A stretch of DNA of 64,000 nucleotides from an uncultured bacterium. Lineage in GTDB: Bacteria; Bacteroidota; Bacteroidia; Bacteroidales; Bacteroidaceae. The stretch is from NCBI GenBank assembly GCA_905215345.1, contig CAJMPR010000007.1, forward strand, positions 124,001 through 188,000, read 5' to 3'. Below are positions 51,624-60,923 of the stretch, piece after piece; positions within the stretch are counted from its first letter, which is position 1, and each line of letters begins with the position of its first letter. The translations under genes were made by a program, and so were the position numbers. The notes beneath the pieces were generated by a model. The model searched no databases, had not been told where the DNA came from, and worked only from the letters and a program-made list of their open reading frames with translations.

Positions 51624-52840
51624 TGAGCTTCTTCTTTTAAGTAGTTTTCTATGATGCCATAGATTTTCTGTACGCTATGCCCCCAACTGTGTGTCTGGGC
51701 AAAGGCAACACGCGCTTGCTCCAGTTTCTTGGAACCGGCTTCGGACAAGGCTTGGTCGATGCTGCGAAGCCATTCTTCCCGACTGGAGGCAAGGTGGGTA
51801 TGGGCGGCAAATATGTCGCGCATGGTGTGGGTGCTGGTCGCCACGGTGGGTTTACCCATAGCGAGGTATTCGTCTATCTTCAGCGGATAGTTGCCGTCGG
51901 TAATGGGATTTACCATTTGGGGATTGATACATATATCATAAGCACGAAGATAGGCGGGGAGTTCTGCTACGGTTTTCTTTCCCAGAAAGTATACATTGGG
52001 CAATGTGTGAATGGGGTGAAGGCGGAAGCCCTCATCTTCGGGCCCGGTGAACACAAAACTGTATTGCGGACGTTGCTCTGCCAATGCCTGTAACAGGTCG
52101 CTGTCCAGACGGGTACTGTTCACCGTACCCAGATAGCCCACAATGGGCCGGGGGATGCTACGAATATCTTCGGGGGTATCGTATGTGCGGGATGCATCGT
52201 ACAGTTCAAGGTTCACACCTGTCTCAATGGGGTATGTATGCAGATTATACCCACTCAGTTCGGCGGCGAAGTTGGTGGAATTGGCGAGTACGAGGTCGGC
52301 CGATGCGGCAAGTTCACGTTCGCAACGTGGTCCGTGTTTGCGCCAGTAACTTTCACCGATAATGTAATCACGGCGGTAATAGATACTCAGTGCCGGACGG
52401 AGGTATTCTTTCAGGTAACGGCTGCGAAAAATGTCTGTATCGATGAGGTGTATATAGTTACGGAAACCTGCGGCTTCGGCTTGTTGTTTTATCCAGTTGC
52501 CAAGTTTACGGTTATTTATACGGTTGAAGCGGTTAAACAACGATAGGGGGAACTTGTTGACTGACAGCAGTGTAAATGGACAGTCCAATATCCACATGTT
52601 TTCGTTGATTTGCCGCAGGGGAGAGGCTTTGCCTTGCAATACTTCCATGCGGCGGCGGAAAGGGGCGGAAGTGTCCTTATGCAGCAGGGAGTGCAGGCGT
52701 GAAGCCATATCAAGCGGAGTACTTACATAAAGCACCCGGTTCTGCTTGGAGATTTCTAATGCCGTATTCTTAATGGTACTGCCTATTTCGATGTCCCACG
52801 GTTGCAGGCTGGTGATGATAAAGTCTCTTCCGGTTATCAT
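51620..52840 (-). CDS. GT-B glycosyltransferase
   Basis: 406 aa. The N-terminal domain shows IGSTIKNTALEISKQNRVLYV. The C-terminal domain shows RPIVGYLGTVNSTRLD, YSFVFTGPEDEGF, PNVYFLGKKTVAELPAYLRAYD, and LKIDEYLAMGKPTVAT with the Glu of the nucleotide-sugar site. This is the GT-B fold of the family 1/4 group and its nearest kin among putative capsular transferases. The start lies 6 bp after the 52847 gene stop. It is translationally coupled to the fusion gene downstream. Confidence 0.85.
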   Translation of the reverse strand: MITGRDFIITSLQPWDIEIGSTIKNTALEISKQNRVLYVSTPLDMASRLHSLLHKDTSAPFRRRMEVLQGKASPLRQINENMWILDCPFTLLSVNKFPLSLFNRFNRINNRKLGNWIKQQAEAAGFRNYIHLIDTDIFRSRYLKEYLRPALSIYYRRDYIIGESYWRKHGPRCERELAASADLVLANSTNFAAELSGYNLHTYPIETGVNLELYDASRTYDTPEDIRSIPRPIVGYLGTVNSTRLDSDLLQALAEQRPQYSFVFTGPEDEGFRLHPIHTLPNVYFLGKKTVAELPAYLRAYDICINPQMVNPITDGNYPLKIDEYLAMGKPTVATSTHTMRDIFAAHTHLASSREEWLRSIDQALSEAGSKKLEQARVAFAQTHSWGHSVQKIYGIIENYLKEEAQ

Positions 52841-52846
52841 GCCTTC

Positions 52847-53968
52847 TCAAGCTTTTAAGGATTCGTAGATGGCGGAAAGCTCGTCGGCGGTATTCTTCCA
52901 GGAGAATTTCTTCACGCGATTTAGTCCGTAGGCTTTCTGCTGCTCGTACAGCGTGTTATCTGTTTCCAGTTGCAGCAGGGCGTTGGCTATGTCTTCTGCC
53001 TTGAAAGGGTCTACGGTCAAGGCTCCTTCACCTGCCACTTCAGGCATGGCGGACGTGTTTCCTGTAATTATGGGAGTACCGCATGCCATGGCTTCAAGCA
53101 TCGGTATACCAAAGCTCTCGCGTAGCGACGGGTAAAGAAAAGCAAACGCACCGTTGTAGAGAGTAGCCAGATCGGTATTGCTGATGTAACCTGGAAAATA
53201 TAGAGAAGCCTTGATGTTACTAATTCCTTCTTGTTGTAACAGGTTGTCGATGTAGGGTTCCTTCAAGTCAGCTATCAGCAAGGGGCGCTTCACGGCAGAT
53301 TGTTGCAAGTAGATGCTGTATGCCTTGAGCATGCAGGCTGCATTCTTTTTGGGATCGGTGTTTCCAAGGAAGAATAGATAACCGGTTTGAGGAATATATT
53401 TCTTTATAATTGAAAGCTTTGTTTCGGCTTGTTCATGGAAATGCGTACTGTATCCGTTGTAAATGGCAGTAATGCGCTGGACAGGAATGTTTAGTGCCTT
53501 TCGGATACGATCACATTCAAAATGGGATACAGTAATGATTTTCTTACATCTTTTCAGGATACGGGGAACGACCAGCCGACGGTAATGCCATCCCATCTCT
53601 TGATAGAGCGAAGGACTATGGTGCTGGCGGGGTTCCAGATAAATGATGTCATGCAATGTCAGCACCAAAGGTACGGGGCACCATAGGGGGGCGGTATTGG
53701 AGGTACAATGTAGCAAATCGGCTCCGATTCGTCTGACGGCCAGTGGCAGTGCAACTTGTTCCCACAAGGGGTAGGTGGGACAGTTGATTTCTACGATAGA
53801 GAGGTTGTCGCTCTCTTCAAGACAACGATCTTCACCTGGAGCAACAAGGATATAGTAATGATTTCCGTCTTCCCTTTTTTGTAACTCACGTATCGTTTCC
53901 AAAGCGACGAAATCCATCCCGTGCTTGTTGGGACGGAATATCCTCTGGGCTTCAATGGCGATTTTCAT
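52847..53968 (-). CDS. Family 4 glycosyltransferase
   Basis: 373 aa from the ATG at 53968; another ATG is two codons upstream. KIAIEAQRIFRPNKHGMDFVA is a GT4 start with the nucleotide-binding Gly region. The second domain has YLFFLGNTDPKKNAACML, the conserved FPGYISNTDLATLYNGAFAFLYPSLRESFGIP run and LEAMACGTPIITGNTSAMPEVAG, with the E-x7-E pair. It is a retaining sugar transferase acting in the cytoplasm. Confidence 0.9.
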   Translation of the reverse strand: MKIAIEAQRIFRPNKHGMDFVALETIRELQKREDGNHYYILVAPGEDRCLEESDNLSIVEINCPTYPLWEQVALPLAVRRIGADLLHCTSNTAPLWCPVPLVLTLHDIIYLEPRQHHSPSLYQEMGWHYRRLVVPRILKRCKKIITVSHFECDRIRKALNIPVQRITAIYNGYSTHFHEQAETKLSIIKKYIPQTGYLFFLGNTDPKKNAACMLKAYSIYLQQSAVKRPLLIADLKEPYIDNLLQQEGISNIKASLYFPGYISNTDLATLYNGAFAFLYPSLRESFGIPMLEAMACGTPIITGNTSAMPEVAGEGALTVDPFKAEDIANALLQLETDNTLYEQQKAYGLNRVKKFSWKNTADELSAIYESLKA

Positions 53969-54019
53969 ATGCACTCTATCACTATATTACCTTATCTTTC
54001 TTTATCTTTCTTTTGTATT

Positions 54020-55219
54020 TTATTCTTTCTTCCCCTTTTTCTTTGTAAATCTTTTAATGTGGCTGGCATTGGAAGTAAATACTAATATAGGCAAAGCCCA
54101 AATAGCTTTTCTGAATCGTTTAGAAACCTCTCCTTCGGGTAGTGCCATAAGGAAAGCTAACCCGATGGCAGCTATTAATACATACCATTTCGGACTTAAA
54201 GTCCAGTCCATTATGCTCACAACGATAGTTATCAACGTGATGGCGGCTATCAACAAGAAGCGGGAGGGAAGTAACCACTGGAATAGCTTGTTGGCATAGT
54301 CCCACTCACCACGGAGTAGGGCAAAAGGTAACTTTTTCATTGCAAAGATACTACTGCTGTACTGTGAGCGGAGCCAGCCGAGGCGTTGTGCTTCGTAACC
54401 GTTGGCATTTTCTGCTTTCTTACTGTAACAAACTACTTCTTCCAGGTATTCAGTATAGATGTTCTGCTTCAAAAGAGCTGTTTCCATAGCTTTACTCAAG
54501 TCTGAACCTGCTAATGTGGGAGCCACCTCGTGGAACATTTCGAAGTCAAATGCCATGGCAGAACCAATCAATGCGGAGGAGAATCCCATACGGGTATGTG
54601 CTTTACGGAAGAGGTTATTGTTGATTTCTTCACTGGTGGCATTGAGTACAGCAATGCTGGTTGTGAGATTTTCTGTCATACGATGTGCCTGTATGGCATC
54701 ACATCCCGAATAGTAAGCACTGTTGAATAATTCAAGGGCATTGGGAACGACATGATTATCAGAGTTAAAAATGATAATCATATCATATTCTTCGGGTGAG
54801 TAGCGCTCCATCACCTGCTGGATGGCATATACCTTGGTACAGTGCTCTTTGTCGGGCACTACGATGTTGACCGGCATTTGTAGCAGGGTTATCAGGTCTT
54901 CTTCGGGTAATTGGGTAGCAGCTACAGCTATGTCATATTTATCACGGGGATATTGTTGGGTATCAAGGAAGTTATTGATGGAATTAATAACTTCCTTCCC
55001 GTTGCGCAACACTGTGAAAAGTACCAGAAAACGGTGCTTTTTCTTAGCTGTGGGATAGGGGTTCTTATATTTTCCCAATGAAAATAATGCGCAGACAAAC
55101 AGGTAGACCACGGGTATAGCCATAATGAGGAATAAAACGGCGTCAGTTATCTGCAAGGCGTTGTTATTCTCGTCCATCCACCAATCGGGATTGAATATGG
55201 AAAAAATGTCGTTTATCAT
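54020..55219 (-). CDS. Membrane glycosyltransferase-like protein with degenerate active site
   Basis: 399 aa, paralogous to the 41929 enzyme over most of its length: both carry AxxxATSEEINNxxFR-like and SSALIGSAMAF-like stretches. The catalytic marks have decayed. The nucleotide Asp region reads IAVAATQL instead of VVISDSM. DxD reads FNSDNH instead of LDADN. The QxxRW motif reads AQRLGWLRSQY. An N-terminal helix pair (about 25-48) and two C-terminal helices are kept. It overlaps the polymerase gene by 4 bp. It may be a non-catalytic partner of the 41929 enzyme. Confidence 0.75.
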   Translation of the reverse strand: MINDIFSIFNPDWWMDENNNALQITDAVLFLIMAIPVVYLFVCALFSLGKYKNPYPTAKKKHRFLVLFTVLRNGKEVINSINNFLDTQQYPRDKYDIAVAATQLPEEDLITLLQMPVNIVVPDKEHCTKVYAIQQVMERYSPEEYDMIIIFNSDNHVVPNALELFNSAYYSGCDAIQAHRMTENLTTSIAVLNATSEEINNNLFRKAHTRMGFSSALIGSAMAFDFEMFHEVAPTLAGSDLSKAMETALLKQNIYTEYLEEVVCYSKKAENANGYEAQRLGWLRSQYSSSIFAMKKLPFALLRGEWDYANKLFQWLLPSRFLLIAAITLITIVVSIMDWTLSPKWYVLIAAIGLAFLMALPEGEVSKRFRKAIWALPILVFTSNASHIKRFTKKKGKKE

Positions 55220-56697
55220 ATCGTTTGAATGTTTTTATTTACTTTTGATAATGCTTGTTCTTTTTCTTCGGCTAATTGGCGATCCATGTAGGGACCGTTC
55301 AGTATGAATGCCATGAAGGTGAATAAAATGAATTGTGTATTGGGCTGGTTGAAAAACTGGTTACCATAGGCACTGAGCATCAATCCGAACAGGCCGCAAA
55401 GCATCGCGATAAGTATCATTTTTAGCTGCTTATCTTTGACCTTGAACATTACGAGGTAACATCCCCATAACAATATGACAAGCAGAACTGCAATGTGTAA
55501 AATCAACCCCACAATACCTGTTTGAACCCAAATCTTAATGTAATAGGAGTCTACCGGAATTGTTGTAATGTATCTTTCACCATATTTTTGAGCTTCTACA
55601 CCTGCCAGGCCCATACCTTCACCGAAAGGTTTGTCTTTTAGATATTCTCCAATTAGTTTCTGGTTTTCAATACGTACGTTAAAAGAGGCATCATCACCAG
55701 GTCTGAATGCAGTACGCATGCGTCGTATGAACTGGTTGCCCTCACCGATGTAGGTAAATGCAAAGAATACATAGATGAGTATTCCTAAAATACCGCCCGT
55801 TAGTGTCAGCTTGATATTTTTGATAATAAGGCAAAAAAGAATTAATCCGCCTAAAGGAACTATCATGGCTCCACGGGTACCTGACATGAACATACCAATC
55901 AAGCCTAAAATGGATATTAGGAGATAGAAAAGCCGGAGTTTCTTTCCTGGAGTATTGAAAGCAATGATAGCGTACACAATTGCGAAGTTACCCATATTGG
56001 AGCCACTGTTTCCGGCATCGGAGAAGATTGAGAAATAACGAATACCGCTGCTCAATAAATGTGTGCGATAGCTGTCAGTGGAATATAACCAGGTAATCTC
56101 GTATTGGTCGAACCCGATATACTTCTGTATCATAATTTTTATGAAGGCAATGATAGTATAGATGGCAATTGCCATTAAAAGTATCTTTATCAACTTATAT
56201 TGTGATAACAAGACAGAACAAAATATAGCGAATAACAAAGTACTTGGATAAAAACCACGAGTGTTTATCCAAGCCTCGGTCAGTCCACGAGGATTTAGAA
56301 CCTCCATAAAACAGAATATAAACCATACTGCATATCCAACAGTCATTGCATTGACAGCACGCTTCCAATTTAAATCACGGGAAGTCAATGCATGAAATAA
56401 CATGCAAACAAAAAAATAGATTAAGGCAACTTCCAATATAGCACTGACATTGGATTGACGTACGAATACTCTTGCTATAACTCCCCAAAATCCGGCAATG
56501 ATGCCATATGATAATAAGCTAATAATAGGGTATTTAATAGAAATGCCGAATATCAATGCTATGAAAGGAAATACCGCAACTACAAAAATACTGCTAATAC
56601 TACCTGACATTCCGAAATATGCAATAGCAGCCAATCCGCTGGTCATTATGATAGCGGTCATCACTCCGGTAGATATATGTTGGCTTTTTTGTAGCAT
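55216..56697 (-). CDS. O-antigen/EPS polymerase (Wzy-like) or ligase
   Basis: 493 aa with 11-12 predicted membrane helices. The segment SGTRGAMIVPLGG and a long periplasmic loop near 340-400 (GEGMGLAGVEAQKYGERY) are typical of the O-antigen ligase/polymerase family. In a locus with Wzx and Wzz-like proteins, it most likely polymerises the repeat units in the periplasm. It overlaps the downstream gene start by 4 bp and is 3 bp after the chain-length gene stop. Confidence 0.8.
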   Translation of the reverse strand: MLQKSQHISTGVMTAIIMTSGLAAIAYFGMSGSISSIFVVAVFPFIALIFGISIKYPIISLLSYGIIAGFWGVIARVFVRQSNVSAILEVALIYFFVCMLFHALTSRDLNWKRAVNAMTVGYAVWFIFCFMEVLNPRGLTEAWINTRGFYPSTLLFAIFCSVLLSQYKLIKILLMAIAIYTIIAFIKIMIQKYIGFDQYEITWLYSTDSYRTHLLSSGIRYFSIFSDAGNSGSNMGNFAIVYAIIAFNTPGKKLRLFYLLISILGLIGMFMSGTRGAMIVPLGGLILFCLIIKNIKLTLTGGILGILIYVFFAFTYIGEGNQFIRRMRTAFRPGDDASFNVRIENQKLIGEYLKDKPFGEGMGLAGVEAQKYGERYITTIPVDSYYIKIWVQTGIVGLILHIAVLLVILLWGCYLVMFKVKDKQLKMILIAMLCGLFGLMLSAYGNQFFNQPNTQFILFTFMAFILNGPYMDRQLAEEKEQALSKVNKNIQTI

Positions 56698-56700
56698 ATC

Positions 56701-58860
56701 TTATTTTACAGCGGCTTTCTTTGATGTCAATCCTAACTGTGCCAACCGACTGAAGAAACTGTGTAGGGTAGTATGCGGTGGCAACTCACCTGTAAAGGAT
56801 TCTACTACTTCACGGTCGGCATTGTTCAGGTAAAGTGACAACGGTGCACAACCCAAGATTTCTTTCATGGACTTCAAGCGTGAGTCATCATCTCTACCCC
56901 ACAAGCGGCAGGCATTGGCGATAAGCAGGTTATAGTCGGCCTGTTTTACCACTACCAATGGAAGTGTGGCGCTGTTGATGGCGGGATATTCTACCAGAAT
57001 GATATCAGGTTGCTGTTCGGCAGGGTTCAATTCCCAGAAGTCAGACAGTTTCTGTGCTTGAACATAGCGTTTATCTTCTGTTTCAAAATCTACGCCATAT
57101 TTTACCAAACGTACACGAAGTCCTTCGGTAGCCCAATAATCCATGAAATATTTGGCAAGGAACGATTTTCCTTCCCGTTCTTCCATACTAAGCAGATTAA
57201 TGACAGTAGGTCGTCCGGGTATTAAGTATTTATTCAGTTGACGGCAGGCATAAGCTGCTGCGCGACGATTACAAGCTTTGAGGAAACCACGATATTTCAA
57301 GTTACTAATACCATTGAATGCCGCAATGACAGGCAAACCGCTAAGGCGTTTGCTACGTTCCGGATCACGTAAGGTACGGTCCAGTAATTCAATAATGAGG
57401 AAGTAGCCTGTGATAAATACTAAACTGCCTACGAAAGCTGCCAATATATAGAATGCACGTTTGCGTCCGTTGTCGGTGAGCGGATATTCAGGGGGCGCAA
57501 TAATCTGTAGGTTGGCCGTAGTCATCTTGAGGTTCTGTAGCCGCAGGCGTGCTTCGGATAAACCGCGGAGCTGCTCACGATAGGTATCTTCGGCAATACC
57601 GATGGCACGCTCTTTACGTTTTACTTGAGTACCTACAGGAGAAAAATCACGGTATTGGTCAGAAATACTACCTTGACGTTCCGTTAATACTTTTAATTCA
57701 GCTTTGGCTTTTGCCTCGTTTACACATGCCAAAAGCCATTCATCAACCATATTCTCTATGCCGACTCCTTCTTTGGAAAAGTTATATTCATTTAAATTGT
57801 CGGAGAGTTGACTGATATTGGTCTCTGCTTTCTTCAAAGCTGCTTTATCTTTGGTAAGCTTTTCATTTTGATCATAGTTCTTATCTGAAGTAAATATCTC
57901 TTGCTCCAGAATATCTTGATTTAGATTAGTGATCTTTTCCAATTCTTTTAATAAGTTGGTATTATCCCGTATGATCTTTGCACGGATATCCATCTTGTCT
58001 TCTAACATTTGCCTGAGGGATACCGCACTTTCATAAGTACGCTTGGCTGCTTCTTCGCGGTCGTCTACTTCATATTTGGTAACAGCAAGTGCTTTTGTCT
58101 GCTCATCATAGTTGATGACTTGTTTTTCTACGTTATAGTGCATCAAATCATCTTCTTCATCCGTCAGCTTTTTCTTGGCAAGGCGCACTTGCTCCTCAAA
58201 ATAGGCAATCACATTGTTCGTTGCACTGAAACGAAGAACTTCGTATGCTTTTATTAATTCATCTTCCAATATCTTGATTGTATTTTGAGCTATACCTGGG
58301 TCGGTACAGGTATATGATACGTCAATCAAGTCGCTGACTCCTAATCGATTCACTTCTATTTTATCAAGTGCTTTGAAGCTGTAGAAAGGAACCGGTCGGC
58401 TATACATGGAATAAATAAAATTACTTCCACTTTCTTTACGATATTTTTTGAAATTCTCTATGGTTTTATCTAAAGAAGAGCGATCAACTAATGCTAATAC
58501 TTCTTTAGGAGTTACTTGCAGTAGCTGTCGATAATGTTTGGCTTGGATATACATGTTATCGTTCCATTCATCGCCGTATACGAAATTGGTAGCGAGTAAG
58601 CGGAGAGAAACGTTTTCCAATGTACTTTTGGATTTTGCTATATTGATTAAGTTATCAAAAGTACTGTTAACATTGATAATCTTGCTACCGTCAATAGATG
58701 TTTCGTTGGTGACACCGGCATATATGCTACTGTCTACCGTATAGTTAAAGGGTAGGAACTGCGTGAAATAGATCACTAAAGCCGTAACGATAAGGCTACC
58801 CCACAGCAACCAATAGCGGATGCGGTAGAAAAACTGGGTGACAAATTGTACTATATCCAT
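56701..58860 (-). CDS. Chain-length / Wzc-like protein with degenerate ATP site
   Basis: 719 aa. A Wzz domain begins with helix about 15-33. A long coiled-coil region (about 200-430) lies in the periplasm and a second helix lies at about 470-492. The C-terminal cytoplasmic part resembles a BY-kinase domain, but the Walker A region reads SMEEREGKSFLA instead of GEGKS/T after a conserved Pro-Gly, the Walker A' Asp is unclear, and no Tyr-rich tail is present. It probably controls length as a kinase-dead or adapted protein. The next gene is the priming-side TolC-like protein, with a 6-bp gap. Confidence 0.8.
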   Translation of the reverse strand: MDIVQFVTQFFYRIRYWLLWGSLIVTALVIYFTQFLPFNYTVDSSIYAGVTNETSIDGSKIINVNSTFDNLINIAKSKSTLENVSLRLLATNFVYGDEWNDNMYIQAKHYRQLLQVTPKEVLALVDRSSLDKTIENFKKYRKESGSNFIYSMYSRPVPFYSFKALDKIEVNRLGVSDLIDVSYTCTDPGIAQNTIKILEDELIKAYEVLRFSATNNVIAYFEEQVRLAKKKLTDEEDDLMHYNVEKQVINYDEQTKALAVTKYEVDDREEAAKRTYESAVSLRQMLEDKMDIRAKIIRDNTNLLKELEKITNLNQDILEQEIFTSDKNYDQNEKLTKDKAALKKAETNISQLSDNLNEYNFSKEGVGIENMVDEWLLACVNEAKAKAELKVLTERQGSISDQYRDFSPVGTQVKRKERAIGIAEDTYREQLRGLSEARLRLQNLKMTTANLQIIAPPEYPLTDNGRKRAFYILAAFVGSLVFITGYFLIIELLDRTLRDPERSKRLSGLPVIAAFNGISNLKYRGFLKACNRRAAAYACRQLNKYLIPGRPTVINLLSMEEREGKSFLAKYFMDYWATEGLRVRLVKYGVDFETEDKRYVQAQKLSDFWELNPAEQQPDIILVEYPAINSATLPLVVVKQADYNLLIANACRLWGRDDDSRLKSMKEILGCAPLSLYLNNADREVVESFTGELPPHTTLHSFFSRLAQLGLTSKKAAVK

Positions 58861-58866
58861 AAAGCC

Positions 58867-59718
58867 TTATTTTTCTTTTATGATTTTAACGTTAGTCAGC
58901 ATTTCAAGTAGAATGATGGCGTTATGCAAGGATACACGACTTTCTGCATAAGCAGTGACGGCACCTGAACGACGGGCACGTTCCAAAGACAATGATATTA
59001 TGTCTATTTTTCCTTGTATAAAGTTATTCTCGGAAATTTTCATCTGAGCGTTATATAAAGCTGCATTTTCTGCTTTAGCTTTGATAGTAGCAAGTTGGGC
59101 GGTTACATTATTATATGCTTCCAATATCCTGAGTTTTCGTTCTTCCATTACTTCTTCTTGGGTATACTGCAATTGCTCGATCCGGTAGCGATAGTCTTTC
59201 AGCTTGATAGGACGATTGATAAGGTCTCCAAGACCTACACTGAAACTTGCTCCTACGTTAAAGGTATGGCGGGAACTGACGGAAACCGTTTCATACCAGT
59301 TTATATTTGTTTCACTGTTATTGTCTAATACGTTGTAACGTCCAAATGCATAGTTGCTGTTCAGACGGAAATAATTCCACCAATTTCGTTTCTCTAAACG
59401 ATATTGATTCTGAACTTGTTCAACTTGTGACTGCGCACGTCTTACAGTGGCGTTTTCAGTTACAGCATCCAGAAAAACCGAGAGTGGAGGAAGTGTCAGA
59501 CTATTAATCTTTTCAGGCGAATATTCTGCACCCTGCTGTGACGTGCTTCGTTCAAATTCAGTATCACTATCTTTTAAAAGTTGTAATACCTTGATCCGTT
59601 CTTCACGTGTCATATTGTCATGCTGGGCTTTCAGGTTTACTGAACAGCATAACAGTACAAGGAGTACTATTTTGTATTTTTTGAGTACACTATATTTATG
59701 AGCCACACTATATTTCAT
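58867..59718 (-). CDS. Short TolC-like outer-membrane efflux protein
   Basis: 283 aa from the ATG at 59718, with a signal peptide ending CCSVNLKAQ near residue 32; a longer frame runs into the sugar transferase gene. The mature part has one TolC-type repeat with coiled-coil helices (LDAVTENATVRRAQSQVEQVQNQY; SVGLGDLINRPIKLKDYRYR; LEAYNNVTAQLATIKAKAEN). TolC channels normally have two repeats and about 420-480 residues, so this is roughly half size. It may oligomerise as six copies, or be an adaptor. It is the only outer-membrane export candidate of the locus: no Wza-type SLBB gene is seen. Confidence 0.75.
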   Translation of the reverse strand: MKYSVAHKYSVLKKYKIVLLVLLCCSVNLKAQHDNMTREERIKVLQLLKDSDTEFERSTSQQGAEYSPEKINSLTLPPLSVFLDAVTENATVRRAQSQVEQVQNQYRLEKRNWWNYFRLNSNYAFGRYNVLDNNSETNINWYETVSVSSRHTFNVGASFSVGLGDLINRPIKLKDYRYRIEQLQYTQEEVMEERKLRILEAYNNVTAQLATIKAKAENAALYNAQMKISENNFIQGKIDIISLSLERARRSGAVTAYAESRVSLHNAIILLEMLTNVKIIKEK

Positions 59719-59738
59719 TGAATTAACGGTTCTATAGT

Positions 59739-60908
59739 TTATACGTTTTCTTTTTGGATAAAAGCAGTAAAGGTTTTTAGAAGTATTTTTATGTCCAACC
59801 AAAAAGAAAAATCTTTAGCATACTTTATATCCAGTTGTTTACGTTCTTCGGCTGACATCTTACCGGCTCCACCGCGTTTTTCCACTTGCCACAATCCGGT
59901 AAGCCCTGCAGGAGCCATGAAACGGTCTATATAAGCATCGCTGGTTAACAGTTCGGCTTCATAAAGGGGGAGGGGACGATTACCTACAATGCTCATGTCT
60001 CCTTTCAGTATATTGAACAACTGGGGTAATTCGTCAATGCTGTACTTACGAATGATACGACCAATGCGCGTTACACGCGGGTCGTTCTCTATCTTCACAA
60101 ATGTGTTTATCTTTTCCTGTGATTTTTGTTTGATAAAGTCTTCTTCGGAAATAACGAAATCGTCTGAAATCAAAAGATTCTCTTCTTCTTCGGGAGTACC
60201 GGTGAGGTCGTCCAGACGGATATCAGGAGCTTCGTCCGGAATATTTTCTTCTACATGATACTGGTTGAGCGCATTCAACTCCTTTAAACGCTTGTCCGCA
60301 TTGGTATACATAGAGCGGAATTTCAGAAAGTTGAATATCTGGTAATTACTGCCTACACGTTGGGATTTATAAATAATCTTTCCTTTACTTTCAAAACGGA
60401 TAGCAATTGCAGTTCCAATAAGTAGGGGAGAAAGTATCAATATTGCACTTCCGGCAAACAACACGTCAAACGTACGTTTCCATAATGGAAGATGGAAAGT
60501 GTTGAGAACTTTACGATGAGTCTGACTGAATTCCTGCATTTTATGATCTTTGCGTACTTTTAGAAACTTAGTCATACTGCGTATGTTTTCCTCATTTGCT
60601 TGCGGTACCAATGTATTGCAAACACCTGCTTGGAGATAAGCTTTTTTTTCCTCTGCCTCCAACTTGTCTGTCACAAGTATGATGTAAACCCGTGGAAATC
60701 GCTTGTGCAGAAAAGTTATTTCTTTACAGTCTTTATCTGAGTTGGTGGACTGTTCGTAAAGGATGGAGGTATTATACCGTTCACGAATGCCATCTATAAC
60801 TTTTGCGGCTTTGTTCGTTGAAGATACAGCAACAAACATACCTCCTGTCACTTTACTCAAGTGATCAATAATGGTTCGGTTAGTGCCTATATAGATGTAG
60901 TATAACAT
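59739..60908 (-). CDS. Priming sugar transferase with N-terminal pseudo-receiver
   Basis: 389 aa. Residues about 1-115 look like a response-regulator fold with VYIILVTDKLEAEEKKAYLQAGVCNTLV as the last strands, but no phospho-acceptor Asp or Lys of a true receiver is visible. The bacterial sugar transferase domain starts near 135: KRTFDVLFAGSAILILSPLL (membrane helix), KSQRVGSNYQIFNFLKFRSM, YSIDELPQLFNILKGDMSIVGNRP and GLTGLWQV. It links a sugar-1-phosphate to undecaprenyl phosphate to start each unit. A lone receiver gene lies just upstream. Confidence 0.88.
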   Translation of the reverse strand: MLYYIYIGTNRTIIDHLSKVTGGMFVAVSSTNKAAKVIDGIRERYNTSILYEQSTNSDKDCKEITFLHKRFPRVYIILVTDKLEAEEKKAYLQAGVCNTLVPQANEENIRSMTKFLKVRKDHKMQEFSQTHRKVLNTFHLPLWKRTFDVLFAGSAILILSPLLIGTAIAIRFESKGKIIYKSQRVGSNYQIFNFLKFRSMYTNADKRLKELNALNQYHVEENIPDEAPDIRLDDLTGTPEEEENLLISDDFVISEEDFIKQKSQEKINTFVKIENDPRVTRIGRIIRKYSIDELPQLFNILKGDMSIVGNRPLPLYEAELLTSDAYIDRFMAPAGLTGLWQVEKRGGAGKMSAEERKQLDIKYAKDFSFWLDIKILLKTFTAFIQKENV

Positions 60909-60923
60909 ATAATTCGTTGATTT

